Below, one piece after another: positions 24,127 through 34,967 of a DNA stretch of 64,000 nucleotides (its first letter is position 1; every line of letters starts with the position of its first letter). The DNA lies in assembly GCA_963693315.1 (NCBI GenBank), contig OY856187.1:390160248-390224247 (forward strand), read 5' to 3'. Origin of the DNA: Diogma glabrata (taxonomy: Eukaryota > Arthropoda > Insecta > Diptera > Cylindrotomidae). A model generated the notes under the pieces. That model saw only the letters and a list, made by a program, of their open reading frames with translations, was not told the origin of the DNA and did not search any database. Made by a program: the position numbers and the translations under genes.

Positions 24127-25755
24127 TTTTTTTTTTTTTTTTTTTTAATAAAATGTGTTGTGTAATAGGGTTTAGAATATGTGTCACAACAACACATAAA
24201 TACCTTTTAAGACCTAGGTCTAGACCTGGGTCCCACAACAACTGGCGTTCTGAGGTGTAGATTAACGCTTTTTTTAAACATCTGTGGGTTGAAGCCACCT
24301 GAGACTAAGTGTTCCGGCAAACTATTCCATTTGTACGCAGTTCGGACAAAGAAGTCTCTCTGCGATCTGCCAGTGTGACAGCGCGGGATCTTGACCGTTT
24401 CACTGGTTGCGGCAGCCGATTGCCGAGTGGAACGGGGGTAAGAATAAGTTTGAGGCATGATGCCGCTGATTTCATCTGAGCACTGCTGATGACGATATTT
24501 GTAAAAAACAACGAGGTCAGCAACAGTGCGACGATGTTGTAGGGAATCAAGTTTTGATGTCAAAGTTCGATCACCTACAATTCGTATAGCTCGCTTTTGA
24601 ACAGAGTCCAAGAGGGCCAAGATGGAAACAGAGGCAGCACCCCAAACTTGACAGCAGTACTCCATACAGGGACGAATATAGGACTTATAAACATGGAGCA
24701 ATTGGTATGGAGTGAAAAATTTTTTGCATCTATTTAGGAGGCCGAGTTTTTTAGACGCGCTTTTTGCCATCGCCATTACATGATCGTTCCAGAGTAGGTC
24801 ATTTGAAACTGTGACACCCAATAAACGAATGTTTTTACATTCACCTATTGGTTCATCACACATACTAAATAAAATATCTTTGGGGAACTCGGTCTTTAAT
24901 CTGGAAACAATCAACAGCTGTGTTTTGGTGGAGTTGAAATTGACAAGGTTTTGGTCACCCCAGTCGGCGATTTTATTCAGGTCTTTGTTCACGTTTATGG
25001 CAGCGTCTCTCCGGGCAGGATTAATTCGTTCGTGCATTTTACCTTTTGAAGGAAGGGGCTCGAACGACTTGTGCAGAGTACTATCATCTGCAAAACTATT
25101 TATTGGGTTGCTGGTGATTTTCAACAATTCGTTGATATAAATCAAAAATAGGGTTGGGGACAATACTGAGCCTTGGGGTACACCAGCCTTAATTAGTTTA
25201 GACTCAGAAGAATATCCGTCTAAGGTTACCGAAATGTATCGGTCGGATAGAAAATTTTGAATCAGCTTCACAACATTGGGATGAAAACCGTACGCAACGA
25301 GCTTGTTGATTAAGTTGGCATGCCAGACTCGATCGAATGCCTTGGAGATGTCTAAAGCGATAACGTATGTTTCACCACCTTTATCAAGTATGCTGTTCCA
25401 ACAATGCGCTACATAGTTTAATAGATCGGTAGTTGATCTTTTGTTTCGAAAACCGTATTGGCTGTCGGATATCAAATGATTTTCTTCCAGAAATTTTGAA
25501 ATATGTGTATTAATATAATGCTCATAGACTTTAGATAGGACCGATAGTAAAGCTATTGGCCTATAATTTGAGATATCGGATTTTGGTCCCTTTTTGGGGA
25601 CGGGCTGGACATTTGCCAACTTCCAGCACGAGGGAAATATACCAGATTTGTAGGATTGGTAGAATATTTTAGTTAAAGTTGGTGCAAGTTCTTTGGAAAA
25701 GGTTTTTAAAATAATGGGTGGAATATTGTCCATTCCTGATGCTTTGTTGATGTTT
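24127..25755 (-). mobile_element. 5'-truncated LINE (Jockey/CR1-like group) with poly(A) tail
   Basis: The copy ends with a poly-A tail (poly-T at 24127-24146 on the plus strand) and is cut at its 5' end near 25755, inside the ORF just before the RT domain, so endonuclease and ORF1 are missing. The same 3' end occurs at 17488-17640, making this a multi-copy family. 5' truncation with an oligo-A tail is the usual outcome of target-primed reverse transcription. Confidence 0.88.
24207..25733 (-). CDS. LINE reverse transcriptase, 508 codons, uninterrupted
   Basis: The frame is intact from the truncation point to its stop. It has SNYRPIALLSVLSKVYE near residue 55, YGFRNKRSTTDLL, the catalytic ALDISKAFDRVWH, AGVPQGSVLSPTLF and the active-site FADDSTLH, followed by the thumb and a C-terminal segment (CQVWGAASVSIL, GDRTLTSKLDSLQHRR, YKWNSLPEHLV) typical of Jockey/CR1-like ORF2 proteins. 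The codons before MDNIPP read ASG, the normal family continuation, so the ATG is internal and not a true start. No lesion is present, which suggests a recent insertion; without endonuclease it is dead on arrival. Confidence 0.9.
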   Translation of the reverse strand: MDNIPPIILKTFSKELAPTLTKIFYQSYKSGIFPSCWKLANVQPVPKKGPKSDISNYRPIALLSVLSKVYEHYINTHISKFLEENHLISDSQYGFRNKRSTTDLLNYVAHCWNSILDKGGETYVIALDISKAFDRVWHANLINKLVAYGFHPNVVKLIQNFLSDRYISVTLDGYSSESKLIKAGVPQGSVLSPTLFLIYINELLKITSNPINSFADDSTLHKSFEPLPSKGKMHERINPARRDAAINVNKDLNKIADWGDQNLVNFNSTKTQLLIVSRLKTEFPKDILFSMCDEPIGECKNIRLLGVTVSNDLLWNDHVMAMAKSASKKLGLLNRCKKFFTPYQLLHVYKSYIRPCMEYCCQVWGAASVSILALLDSVQKRAIRIVGDRTLTSKLDSLQHRRTVADLVVFYKYRHQQCSDEISGIMPQTYSYPRSTRQSAAATSETVKIPRCHTGRSQRDFFVRTAYKWNSLPEHLVSGGFNPQMFKKSVNLHLRTPVVVGPRSRPRS

Positions 25756-26486
25756 AACCCCTTTAAAAGTTATATATGTACTATCAATTGCTTAATGCAA
25801 AGCAATTCTATAACAATTGCTTTTTAACGCAAAGGGTTATACTTTTTATTGCATTTTGGGTTGTTTTAAAAATCGCGAAACCGTTTTTCAATAAAATTAA
25901 AATAAATGAAAAGTTTGCAAAAATTGGCATCATAAAATTCTAACTTACAATTAAAATGAATTGAAAAAACTAAAGTCAGCTTCATCCTCAATAATAATAA
26001 TATGCCCAAAAACCTAAACTTTGCATCCTGAAATTTCGTTTTTTCTACTAATATAAGGCGTGTTCGATTTGACTGAAGCAACTGATACAACTGATAAAAT
26101 GAATGCAATTGTTGTTGTTTTTTAAGTTGTTTCAGTCAAATCGAACGTACCTATTCTCTTCTACTAATATAGCCAAGAACGTAAACGAAATATATCTTGT
26201 AAAACCATCAAGACCTAGGAACACTAAAATGTAATCTAATTTTGCTTTAGTTTAGATGTTTGATTAATCCTTCTTAGTTTAAAAAGTAAACTGAAATTTT
26301 TAGCATGTCTTTGGATTTGTACTAACATAAAAAGACGTTCAACAAACTACCCCAAATAATAACTCAAGTAATAACTCAAGAATTTTAAAAAGTAGGAAAG
26401 TAGAATCGTAGAAAGTAGAAAGTAGAACCAATAGGACCCATTTATAAGCTATCACAATTTATAAATTAAAATTAAATGGTTGAAAT
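25756..26486. other. Non-coding stretch with a ~95-bp MITE
   Basis: GTGTTCGATTTGACTGAAGC at 26059 is mirrored by GTTTCAGTCAAATCGAACG ending at about 26147, a small terminal-inverted-repeat element. TTCTACTAATATA occurs on both sides (about 26042 and 26159), either a long target duplication or part of the element. The rest shows no feature; an open frame at 25866-26108 is not supported. Confidence 0.6.
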
Positions 26487-26931
26487 GGTTTCGAAGTGAT
26501 TTATCGTTGAAAACATTGTGATGGTTTGTTTAAGTTTTCTACGTTTTGGTGTCACCCCAAAACGGTTTCGAAGTGATTTATCGTTGAAAACATTGTGATG
26601 GTTTGTTTAAGTTGTTTACGTTCGGGTATCACCCCAAAACGGTTTCGAGGTGATTTATCGTTGAAAACATTGTGATGGTTTGTTTAAGTTTTTTACGTTC
26701 GGGTGTCACCCCAAAACGGTTCCGAAGTGATTTATCGTTGAAAACATTGTGATGGTTTGTTTAAGTTTTTTACATTCGGGTGTCACCCCAAAACCATTTC
26801 GAAGTGATTTATCGTTGAAAACATTGTGATGGTTTGTTTAAGTTTTTTACGTTCGGGTGTCACCCCAAAACGGGTGACACCCGGGGCGGACCGCCCCCCC
26901 CGCCCCCCCTAGCTACGCCTCTGAGGAGCAT
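26487..26931. mobile_element. hAT-type element end with five 77-bp subterminal repeats
   Basis: GGTTTCGAAGTGATTTATCG recurs at about 26487, 26564, 26641, 26719 and 26795 (spacing 76-78 bp); each unit continues with GAAAACATTGTGATGG and ends in GGGTGTCACCCCAAAACGG. The array leads into a small palindrome (GGGTGTCACCCC..GGGTGACACCC), a C-rich tract and CTAGCTACGCCTCTG at 26917-26931. In reverse complement this last piece reads CAGAGGCGTAGCTAG, a classical hAT terminus. The opposite end was not found, so this is one end of a truncated or non-autonomous element. Confidence 0.8.
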
Positions 26932-28018
26932 TTCTCTTTTGGTTCGAGATCGAGTTCTACGTTTACTTTCGTTGTTTGTTATCGATTCTTTCAGTTCAAT
27001 GAGTTGATTTTGTTAAGTTCTTTTACTTTTTACTGCATCTCTTTGTCGTTTCTGGAGGCTTGATTTATTCTCATTTAGCATTACATTTTGCATCCTCTGA
27101 TCTTCTACGAAATTTAATCTTTTCATTTTTTTAACATACTTGGATAAGTTTGTTGAATCCATTTCATATTTTACTTGTTTTTATATTCTGAATTTAGAGA
27201 GTTGCGTTAATAATAGTTTTTCAAGTTCAATTGAACATTTCAAAGATTTCATTGAAGAATTAATTGTTTTCTGCTACATTTTCCTCGACTTCCATTTCTG
27301 ACTTATTCGATAAAATTTCGTAAGTTTTGGTTTGAAATGATGTATTTTCTTGCTTCTGAAAATTTAGAGAATCGATAAAGAGTACATATAGTTCTTCCAA
27401 TATTTTTTTCGATTATTTTGTGTTTCGTTCCGTATTTTAAATTCTTTCAAGAGGTTTATTGATACATTTTCAAGTTCAATTGAACACTTCAAAGAGTTAA
27501 AAGGACTTTTTCCACAACCAAACGTAACAGTTTTTGAAGCTCTTGCTGGAATATTCTAGTGAAGAAATGTTGTTGTGTTTTTAGCTTGTTGTTGTGATAT
27601 AATAAAGATCTATTCTATAATTTATTTAATAAAATTAGGGGTTATTGTGGTTACTAATCAGTAATCGAGTCGAGCATTAAAAGAAAATTAAAATTAACAT
27701 ATAAGGAACATTAAAATTTGTAGCACATGCTATGTGTGAAAATTCCACTCTGAAATATCTAGAAATTCGGAAGTTATCAAGAAGATTTCTAATACATACA
27801 CAAACATTTTTCTATTTGTTATACAAAATGATTTTTAGTTAATACTCAATCGAAAGCAGTACCAAAACCTATGTATACATATTATATGTACTTAAACGTT
27901 TGTGTATACGCTTAAGAATATTATTAATAAAAAATAATTATTGTACTAATTGTTATTAATAAAAACATAAATATTTATAAAATTTTATCACGTCCGTATG
28001 AGCAACAGTAAACATTTT
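26932..28018. other. Non-coding stretch with dispersed repeat fragment, copy 2
   Basis: No gene is seen. 27505-27665 repeats 18905-19065 in the same orientation (ACAACCAAACGTAACAG, GGAATATTCTAGTGAAG, AATAAAGATCTATTC, GGTTACTAATCAG). The remainder is AT-rich without further structure. Confidence 0.6.
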
Positions 28019-28026
28019 AATATAAG
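28019..28026 (+). promoter_or_regulatory. TATA-like box upstream of the spliced gene
   Basis: TATAAGTG stands about 75 bp before the ATG at 28096, a plausible core-promoter position for a short 5' UTR. A TCACTT stretch some 40 bp downstream could serve as initiator. In DNA this AT-rich, TATA matches are common, so this rests on position only. Confidence 0.3.
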
Positions 28027-28095
28027 TGGTTTTTATTTTCCCTCAAACTTTTACAATAATTTTTCACTTCAAGAAGTAACTTTCACTTAACAGTT

Positions 28096-28599
28096 ATGAT
28101 GTTTCTTAAAGTTCTATTTATTTCAACATATTTAGTTGTTTTTATAAGTTTTGTGAGTGCTCAAACACATTTAAACGAAATTAATGATGAAATGTAATAA
28201 ATAATATTAATAATATTTATTAAAAATAATAAATATTTTTAATTTAATTTTAGTTGCTATAGTCTAAATAAACGAGTGGATTATGCAGAGTATAGTGAAA
28301 ACCTTATAAGATTAATTACGGAACGATTAAGAGAAAATCAAATAAAAATATCTAAGGATCAGCCAGGGTTTGATTTATTTAAAGGTCTTAAATTTTCTCC
28401 TACATTAGTTGAAACGTGTTTTAATGCTGATATTTCAACGAAACTAAGTCGATATTTAATGCAATATTTATTTGCGGAAATGAAACCAAGATTATATGAC
28501 ATTAATCCGTTGCTTAAACGGTATAGTAGTTGTGTCCGGGATTTTTTTAATCAAAATTGTGTTAAAAGTAGTGATATACTTTGTCCTACAAAATCTTAG
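28096..28599 (+). CDS. Two-exon gene for a small secreted Cys-containing protein, unknown function
   Basis: Exon 1 (28096-28193) encodes a clear signal peptide: MMFLKVLF start, hydrophobic core with VVFISFV, and a probable cleavage after SA before QTHLNE. A 60-bp intron (28194-28253) has GTAATA at the donor and a T-rich tract ending TTTTAG. Joining 28193 to 28254 keeps the frame, and exon 2 runs to TAG at 28597-28599. The product is 147 aa; the mature part is Lys/Arg-rich, mostly helical-looking, and has five cysteines (ICYS, ETCF, SSCV, QNCV, ILCP). No family was recognised. A strong GTAAGTA donor overlaps the stop, so a further exon or a 3'-UTR intron is possible. This is the only convincing host gene in the window, with transposon remnants on both sides. 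Confidence 0.72.
28194..28253 (+). other. 60-bp intron of the secreted-protein gene
   Basis: Donor GT at 28194, acceptor AG at 28252-28253 preceded by a T-rich tract. The intron is phase 2, contains several stops in all frames, and its length is typical of short insect introns. Without it the signal peptide frame ends after five more bases at TAA. Confidence 0.7.
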
Positions 28600-28740
28600 T
28601 AAGTAAATTTGTTGTAATGTATTATGAATGGCATTGATTCTATGATATATAAGGTTGCTGAGTTTCTAGTATTCTACATAAGTATATACTTTTCAATGTT
28701 TATGTTAAACTCACGTGTATAATTTAACAATATATTATAG

Positions 28741-29035
28741 AGCTCTGCATGAATGTCTTGATTTTTCGTGTGCAACGTTATTATCGTTATACTGCACACT
28801 TTATTTCATAATTTGAAATACATTGCACACTATAAATAAAAATAAAGAGTGCAACCTTAATTTAGTATATTGTCAAAATCCTGTTTTTGTTTTACATTAG
28901 AGCTCTGTATGAATATGTCGATTTTTCGTGTGCAATGTTATTATAGTTATACTGCACACTTTATTTCATAATTTGAAATATATTGCGCACGATAATTAGA
29001 AGTCTAAAGAACCTTATAATTTAGTATATTGTCAA
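28741..29035. repeat. Tandem duplication, ~170-bp unit, two copies
   Basis: AGAGCTCTGCATGAATG, CGATTTTTCGTGTGCAACG-like and TACTGCACACTTTATTTC recur at 28739-28880 and 28908-29034 (spacing about 168 bp), each ending in TTTAGTATATTGTCAA. It follows the secreted-protein gene directly. The second copy ends where the next hAT remnant begins. Confidence 0.85.
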
Positions 29036-29412
29036 TAAGGGGTCGTAAAATACTCGAATATTAAGTACCCGGGTAGTAGTTATTTTAATCAAATACCCGG
29101 GTACCTACGTTACCCGGGTATTTGGGTAATTAAAACAAAACAAATTTTTAACAGGTCAGTTGTACATATTTAATCAACTTAACTTAAAAATACGTTAAAC
29201 AAATATAAATGAATTCAATTTCAAAAAAGGAAAAATGAATTTTTATAATCATTTGTAAGATTCAATATAACTTCGTGTTTAGAAAATAGTATTTTCAAAC
29301 ATTAATTCATTAAGTGTGGAAGGAGCTAACGAACTGCAAATTTTGGTTACTATATTGTTGGCTACTGAAAACATCCGTTCGCATGCCGTGGATGAATATA
29401 CATCCACGGCAT
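29035..29412 (-). mobile_element. 3' end of a second hAT transposon
   Basis: On the minus strand a transposase C-terminus (29279-about 29405) is followed by a 3' UTR with three TACCCGGGTA palindromes (29067, 29094 and 29111) and a terminus whose plus-strand reading is TAAGGGGTCGTAAAATAC (from 29035), compatible with hAT ends. The upstream part of the element is replaced at about 29395 by an inverted duplication of the sequence around CATCCACGGCATGCG. Confidence 0.7.
29279..29405 (-). pseudogene. hAT transposase C-terminal dimerisation tail
   Basis: The minus-strand frame reads STACERMFSVANNIVTK then SSLAPSTLNELMF and stops at TAA (29279-29281). The CERMFS / N..K..N-like pattern is the conserved C-terminal hAT dimerisation motif. 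It is too short to appear as a gene and has no upstream catalytic domain here; the frame runs into a 23-bp-arm palindrome at 29369-29422. Confidence 0.75.
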
Positions 29413-29422
29413 GCGAATGGAT
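29369..29422. repeat. Palindrome with ~22-bp arms
   Basis: CATCCGTTCGCATGCCGTGGATG is followed after ATATA-type spacer by CATCCACGGCATGCGAATGGAT, nearly its reverse complement. It sits at the broken upstream edge of the hAT tail, probably a snap-back rearrangement junction. Confidence 0.8.
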
Positions 29423-29430
29423 CTATAGGC

Positions 29431-29974
29431 GCCTGGACCGGCGCCGATTTCATGTGATAATTGCCACATATTTTAAACTTCGTGGGGCGCCTGTCCTTGA
29501 CGAGTCCGAAAACTTTTGTTCTACCATTTTATTCGAATCTGCCGTTTTTTTGTTTGGCAGGCTCCGAAAAATGCCGATTGTCCGGAATCTTGTAAATTTT
29601 TTTTTTAACTATGGGGATTGTTAATTTGGTTTGGAACACGAGGGTAAGCTTGTTCGACCAAAATGAGTCTGCTATTGTCGAGTCCGACCACTGACATTTT
29701 GGTATGTTTGAGTTGTCGGACTAGACTAGACAATAGCAGACAAATTTTTGTCGGACAAGGTTACCCACGTGTTCTCAAACAAATTTACAACCCCCATAGT
29801 TAAACAAAAATTACAAGATTCCGGGCAATCGGCCTTTTTCGGAGCTTGCCAAACGAAAAAACGGCCGATTCGAGAAAAATGGTAGAACAAAAGTTTTCGG
29901 ACACGTCAAGGACAGGTGCCTGACAAAATATAAAATATGTGGTAATCATAACATGAAATCGGCGTCAGCCCAGG
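29431..29974. mobile_element. Foldback element, ~544 bp, arms ~260 bp
   Basis: The left arm (GCCGATTTCATG, GCGCCTGTCCTTGACGAG, CGAAAACTTTTGTTCTACC, AATGCCGATTGTCCGGAATC, ending TCTGCTATTGTCGAG) is matched in reverse by the right arm (GACAATAGCAGAC ... GGCAATCGGCC ... GGTAGAACAAAAGTTTTCGG ... GTCAAGGACAGG ... CATGAAATCGGCG). The ends are near CCTGG/CCAGG. The arms meet at about 29700 with little unique centre. There is no transposase; the target duplication is uncertain. Confidence 0.88.
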
Positions 29975-30300
29975 GACTAGTAGGATTTATAGTAAACGGT
30001 AAATCGTACGAATTATCCAACATTTGGTTTCGCTTACCCCTATTTGTCTCCATAGTTCATAAATCGAAGTGATTGATCAACGTTTAAATTTTCGTTTTTT
30101 TCTTTAGTTTTACTTATATTGTATATATGAAGCAAGACAATTCTGTAGTTCATTATAGACTGAAGTTTGATCCCGCTCTCCATTAGAAGAGTTTGAGCGT
30201 TGATCTGCAATTCTGATGTTTTTTTCCTTTGAGTATAGAAAATGTTTGTTTCTTAATAGATGAAAAACGTGATCTACAGAGGTGAAAAATTCGAGATTTG
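29975..30300. other. Non-coding spacer
   Basis: About 325 bp between two foldback structures; no gene or repeat was recognised. Confidence 0.4.
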
Positions 30301-32600
30301 AACTTGACCAGTTTTGATTTTTCTGAAACTTGGCATATTAGTAGTAGAACAAAATAAAAAAAACAACTTATTTTACAATTTTTGAAGTTATTCTTCTTTA
30401 ACGCTCGTTGTACACATTTTGATGGGGTGTTGGTCGAGAAACCGCGTCACGCTTTTTTTTTATAATGGATTTAGAAGTCTCGTCTTTATCACCAAAAAAC
30501 ATAAAGTTCAAATTGTTTTTGACTAAGAAAACTAAGAAAAATCGACGATTATCCGCAAATATTTTGTAAAGTGTGTGTAATGTGTATAATGGTCCAACTT
30601 GAGAGATAGGATAGTTTTTATCTCGATTAAAAGCCTTAATATTTTTTAATTGCGAATTAAATGTTAAACATGGATGGTTCATAAGCAAACTTTCAGATGG
30701 CGGCGTAAATTAATTAGTTTACTGTCAAACCTGCTCTATCGACTTTTTACTTTACTCTACACGGATGATTGTGTAGGGCCCATATAGACTATCAAATATG
30801 TTATTGAGCGATTATTTTGTTCCGGTGTTTGCCGCAATGGCGCTGCAAAAGGGGGAAAGGAGAATAAATTCCAAAAAAATTATATGGGATTTCATACAAA
30901 ACACAACTTGAATAATTTTACAAATTATCTATGAAATTTCTCATTTTACAACAAAAAAATAATTTAAATTTCTTTATGAACTATTACTGACTATATATTA
31001 AGCATATTATATAAAACATATTATTCTCTTCTGTCCGTAAAACAAATACCTAAATAGGTTAAATTTTTCATACAACTTTGTATGGGAAATTTTGGCAATT
31101 TTTATGTTTCTTTTTTGAGCGACTAAAGAATACTATTTTATATATTATTACGCTTAATATATACTCGATAGGATAGTTTTTATCTCAATTAAAAGTTTTA
31201 ATATATTTTTATTGCGAATTGAATGATAAATGTGGTTCATAAACCATCTTTCAGATGGCGGCGTAAATTAGTTAAGTGGCACAACTTAATCATGGACTTT
31301 TTAAGTGCGTATGAGTGAATGGCCAAAGAAGTATAACTTCCACCGTCTGGTCCGACGCAGACCCTACTTTTTTTTAAAGTGCATAGCTTGAGCATAGGGG
31401 GCACCCCAGCATGCATGAAAAATGAAAATTCTGCCAATCCGATATAATTTTGAAATTAAATTGCTCAAGAACGGCTATACTGATTTCAGCAAACTTTTTT
31501 TGGTTTAATAGATTATTTTTTTCAGTTAGCCGTTTGAAAAAAAAATTAGTTTATTGTTTTTGTAATTAATTTTTAAATGAAAATATTAAAATACATCAAA
31601 TTTACAAGGAGGCCTTTAATTTTTGTTTTTGAGATATTTAGTTTTAAAGATTTTTAGTACGACTAAAATTCTAATTTTTCATCATTTTTTCAAACTCATT
31701 TTTTCTTCCATTAATAAAAAATGTTAAATTCAATTAAATTTTTACTTTTTTTTTTTAATGTAGTTCTATCTATCCTTACTTTAAATTTATTTCAAATGTA
31801 CAAAGAGGGGTTAGTTCGTGTTCTTGAGATATTTAATTTTAAAGATTTTTGGTCCAACTAAAATTAGAATTTTTCATCACTTTTTCGAACTTCAGTGGTT
31901 AAAATTTTTTGTTGATAAAAATTGTTCGTAAAAATAATGAACAATTAGAATTTTAAGCGGACTAAAAATTTTTAAAATTAAACATCTCAAGAACACGAAT
32001 TAACGCCTCTTTGAAATTTGATGTATTTTAAAGTAAGGCTAGAACTATATTTAAAAAAAAAAAGTTAAAATTTAATTGAATTTAACATTTTTTGTTAATG
32101 GAAGTTGTTTGAAAAAAATGATGAAATATTAGAATTTTAGTCGTACTAAAAATCTTTAAAAAAAAATATCTCAAGCACAAAACTTAACCCCTCTTTGTAA
32201 ATTTAATATATTTCAGAGTAAAGATAGAACTATTTTCAGGAAAAAAATTAATTAAATCTCAATTGATATTCGACCCTAGCGCTATCTTTAAAAAAGTTTT
32301 TTTAATATTTTCATTTAAAAATTAATTAGAAAAACAATTAACTAATTTTTTTTCAAACGGCTAATTAATCATCTATCAAACCAAAAAAAGTTTTTTAATT
32401 CCAAAGCAATTTAATTTCAAATTTTTATCGGATTGGCAGAATTTTCATTTTACATGCATTTTGGGGTCACCCAATGCTCAAACTATGCACTTTAAAAAAA
32501 TTGTAAAATAAATTGTATTTTTTATTTTGTCCATACTATTAATATGCCAAGTTTCAGGAAAATCAAAAATGGTCAAGTTTTCACAACTCGGTCTAGAACA
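30301..32600. mobile_element. Large foldback element with an interrupted left arm
   Basis: The inner arms (about 31365-31905 and 31940-32495) are reverse complements with many small differences: TTTAAAGTGCATAGCTTGAG, ATTCTGCCAATCCGAT and AGCCGTTTGAAAAAAAAATTAG recur inverted on the right as CTAATTTTTTTTCAAACGGCT, ATCGGATTGGCAGAAT and CTCAAACTATGCACTTTAAA. An outer pair (GAAACTTGGCATATTAGTAG at 30325 against CTATTAATATGCCAAGTTTC at about 32535) shows that the left arm carries about 970 bp absent from the right. That extra part holds two copies of GATAGGATAGTTTTTATCTC...CAGATGGCGGCGTAAATTA (30606 and 31168). Small open frames here are artefacts. Confidence 0.8.
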
Positions 32601-34967
32601 CGTTTTTCTTTTATAGTTTAAAAACTAATTGCCTTTTGGAAAAATGCCATGATGCAAATATAACAATAATGTTATGATATTCTTTTGCCTTCGTCTATTA
32701 ACATCGTTGTTCAAATTTTAATATAGTTCATGGGAAAGAGTATTAATCTGGTTTAATTTTTTTAGTACAAAGTAAAAAGCACCTTAAGCTGTTATACCGG
32801 TAGCCCTTTTTTTACTCAGTTTTTGTACTGTTAGCTATAAGCGGTTCGATAATAATCTAATTTTTTAAAAATATTTCTATATCCTTATCCTTATCATTAA
32901 TTTTTTCAGAGCCTAATCGAGTGCAGTATTAATGCAATTTCAAAAATCAATTTATTTTATTGCTGCAGCTAGTAGGTGATAAAATTTTAGTTCTTACTGG
33001 CGATTTCTTAAGTGCACGAAGACATAACTCGAGATTCTGCTATTTTATCGTTTTCAAATAATATGTTTCCGTCGTCGTAAAAGTTGTTGTTATATTCTAC
33101 TTGTTCTGCGGCGTCTTCATCTTTAAAATCTATTTAACCATCATCATCTTCTTTGACTAACCTTACATCATCACTATTGTTACCACAAGCATTTATTCTC
33201 AAGGATCTATATTTTAAGGTGATAGAAGTAGGATTTATTAATTTTATAAATCTACTTAGGTTCAAACGGTCGTTTAAACGCTCTATATTTTATAACTTAA
33301 AACCTTTGAAACTATTTCACAGCCCTACTCATTTAAAAACTTATCTAAAATGCAGTTTATAATATAAATTTTCCGTAACCATTTCTTGTCCAGATCAACA
33401 AAAGTAACAGAGAGCATTTCGTTTTTGCAATACCCTATCTTTCTCTTTATGATATGAACAATACATTTAAATGGATATTAGGTAAATGGGATAAATACTA
33501 AAATGGGTATTTGCAAACAAAATAGAAAACAGCTCATTTCATATTACTATTTTATTCCATGCAACACGTAGATATTAAACAAAATTTTCCTTAGCTTTAT
33601 CAAAATATGTTATAAACATTATAGTACATTATGATGCAAGGACGTAAAGCTAAAGATTTTGGACACATGTGGAGTTTGCAAAGGCGCTAGCTGAAATTTC
33701 CACCAACATTAAGTCCAAAATAGGCAAGTAAGGCATTTAAAAAAAAAGTTTATTCTAAATTAAAATTATAAATTTGCATAAATTTTGAAATAAAAATATG
33801 TTACACAAGTAACCTTTGGAAAAAAAACCTTTTATAAAAAATAACATCCTCAAAAAACATCGTTTTTTTTCTTTGCTTCATAAAGTGTGCAATGTTAAAT
33901 CATTATACATGCACACGTTTTACAGGTATAACGTTCTGTTTTACTTTTTCTTATCTTTCACACTTTATTTGTGTATAATGTTTTGGATGTTTTGGTAAAA
34001 GTTTTTAGTGTTATATACTGTCAAACATTTAAAACAAGGCAACTATGTTTTGACACTTTACAGAAAGAGTATTTTGATTTTAAAATGAATGTGTTTGTGC
34101 AGAGGTCTAATATATTAGAAAGACGTTTAAATTAAGTGCATATCTAAACAGTTTTGGTGGAAAATTGAGTAAATTAATAGAAAATGTTTTTTAATATGGA
34201 CTACAATCTTTCTAATCTGTACAAGATCAAGTCTTTAGGGTGACAAGTGTGATTATTTGAAGTTGTCAGTTTTAAAAAATCTTTCAAAGTATAGTCTAGA
34301 ATTGATTAAGTTATGGTTCTTTCGATATACTTCATTATGGTTTTAGTAGGGTGACCAATATAAATTTCAGCCAATCCGGGACAAAAAAAGCCATATTGGT
34401 ATATTTTTGTATAATGACTTTATGGGTATTTGTCAATATTTTCTATATGCGGTTTTTTTAGCAAATTAACTTTTCGTGAAATTTTGAGTTATTGATATTA
34501 CATCTTGAAATAACCTTTGCTTTTAAAGCATCGATCTCTCTCGATTTTCCGATGTCCATAGATTATAAATTATTGAAAAAAATGTTCAGTCGCTGCGTTT
34601 TTTTCGATTCGATGTCGCTCCATTTAACATCACTAATGAGTTTAATAATTCATTTAAAATGACAAATTTCTGAAAATTAAGTGCTTCAAAGTTATCAATA
34701 TTCTACACAATTGGAGTAAAAATTTACGACATGGAAAATAAACCATTCTCGAGTTACAGCCCCAGGAGAAAGGAATTTGTGGTCGGCTCGTGCTTGACAC
34801 TTCACAATGAGATGGCGTATATCTCCTGAAACTTCCACTGCAGTCTTTTTCTTATTCAACACGTTTTACAGCATTATGAAAAACGGAGGCTTGATTATGT
34901 AGAAAGATAAGCCAAAGCTCAGACTTCTCATCTTAAAAAAAACTTGAATGGTTCTTGGCATTTTTCA
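32601..34967. other. AT-rich non-coding stretch, no feature seen
   Basis: About 2.4 kb without a supported gene, array or transposon end. Open frames near 33153 and 33816 are AT-driven and lack any domain or splice context. Confidence 0.5.

Noticed and set aside
29490..29520. Hammerhead-like TTGACGAGTCCGAAAAC
   Set aside because: The helix between the two conserved blocks is missing and the first block does not fit CUGANGA; it is part of the foldback arm.
30398..31437. Two minus-strand frames of 96 and 66 codons
   Set aside because: They lie in the inserted part of a foldback arm, partly duplicated there, with no domain or splice context.
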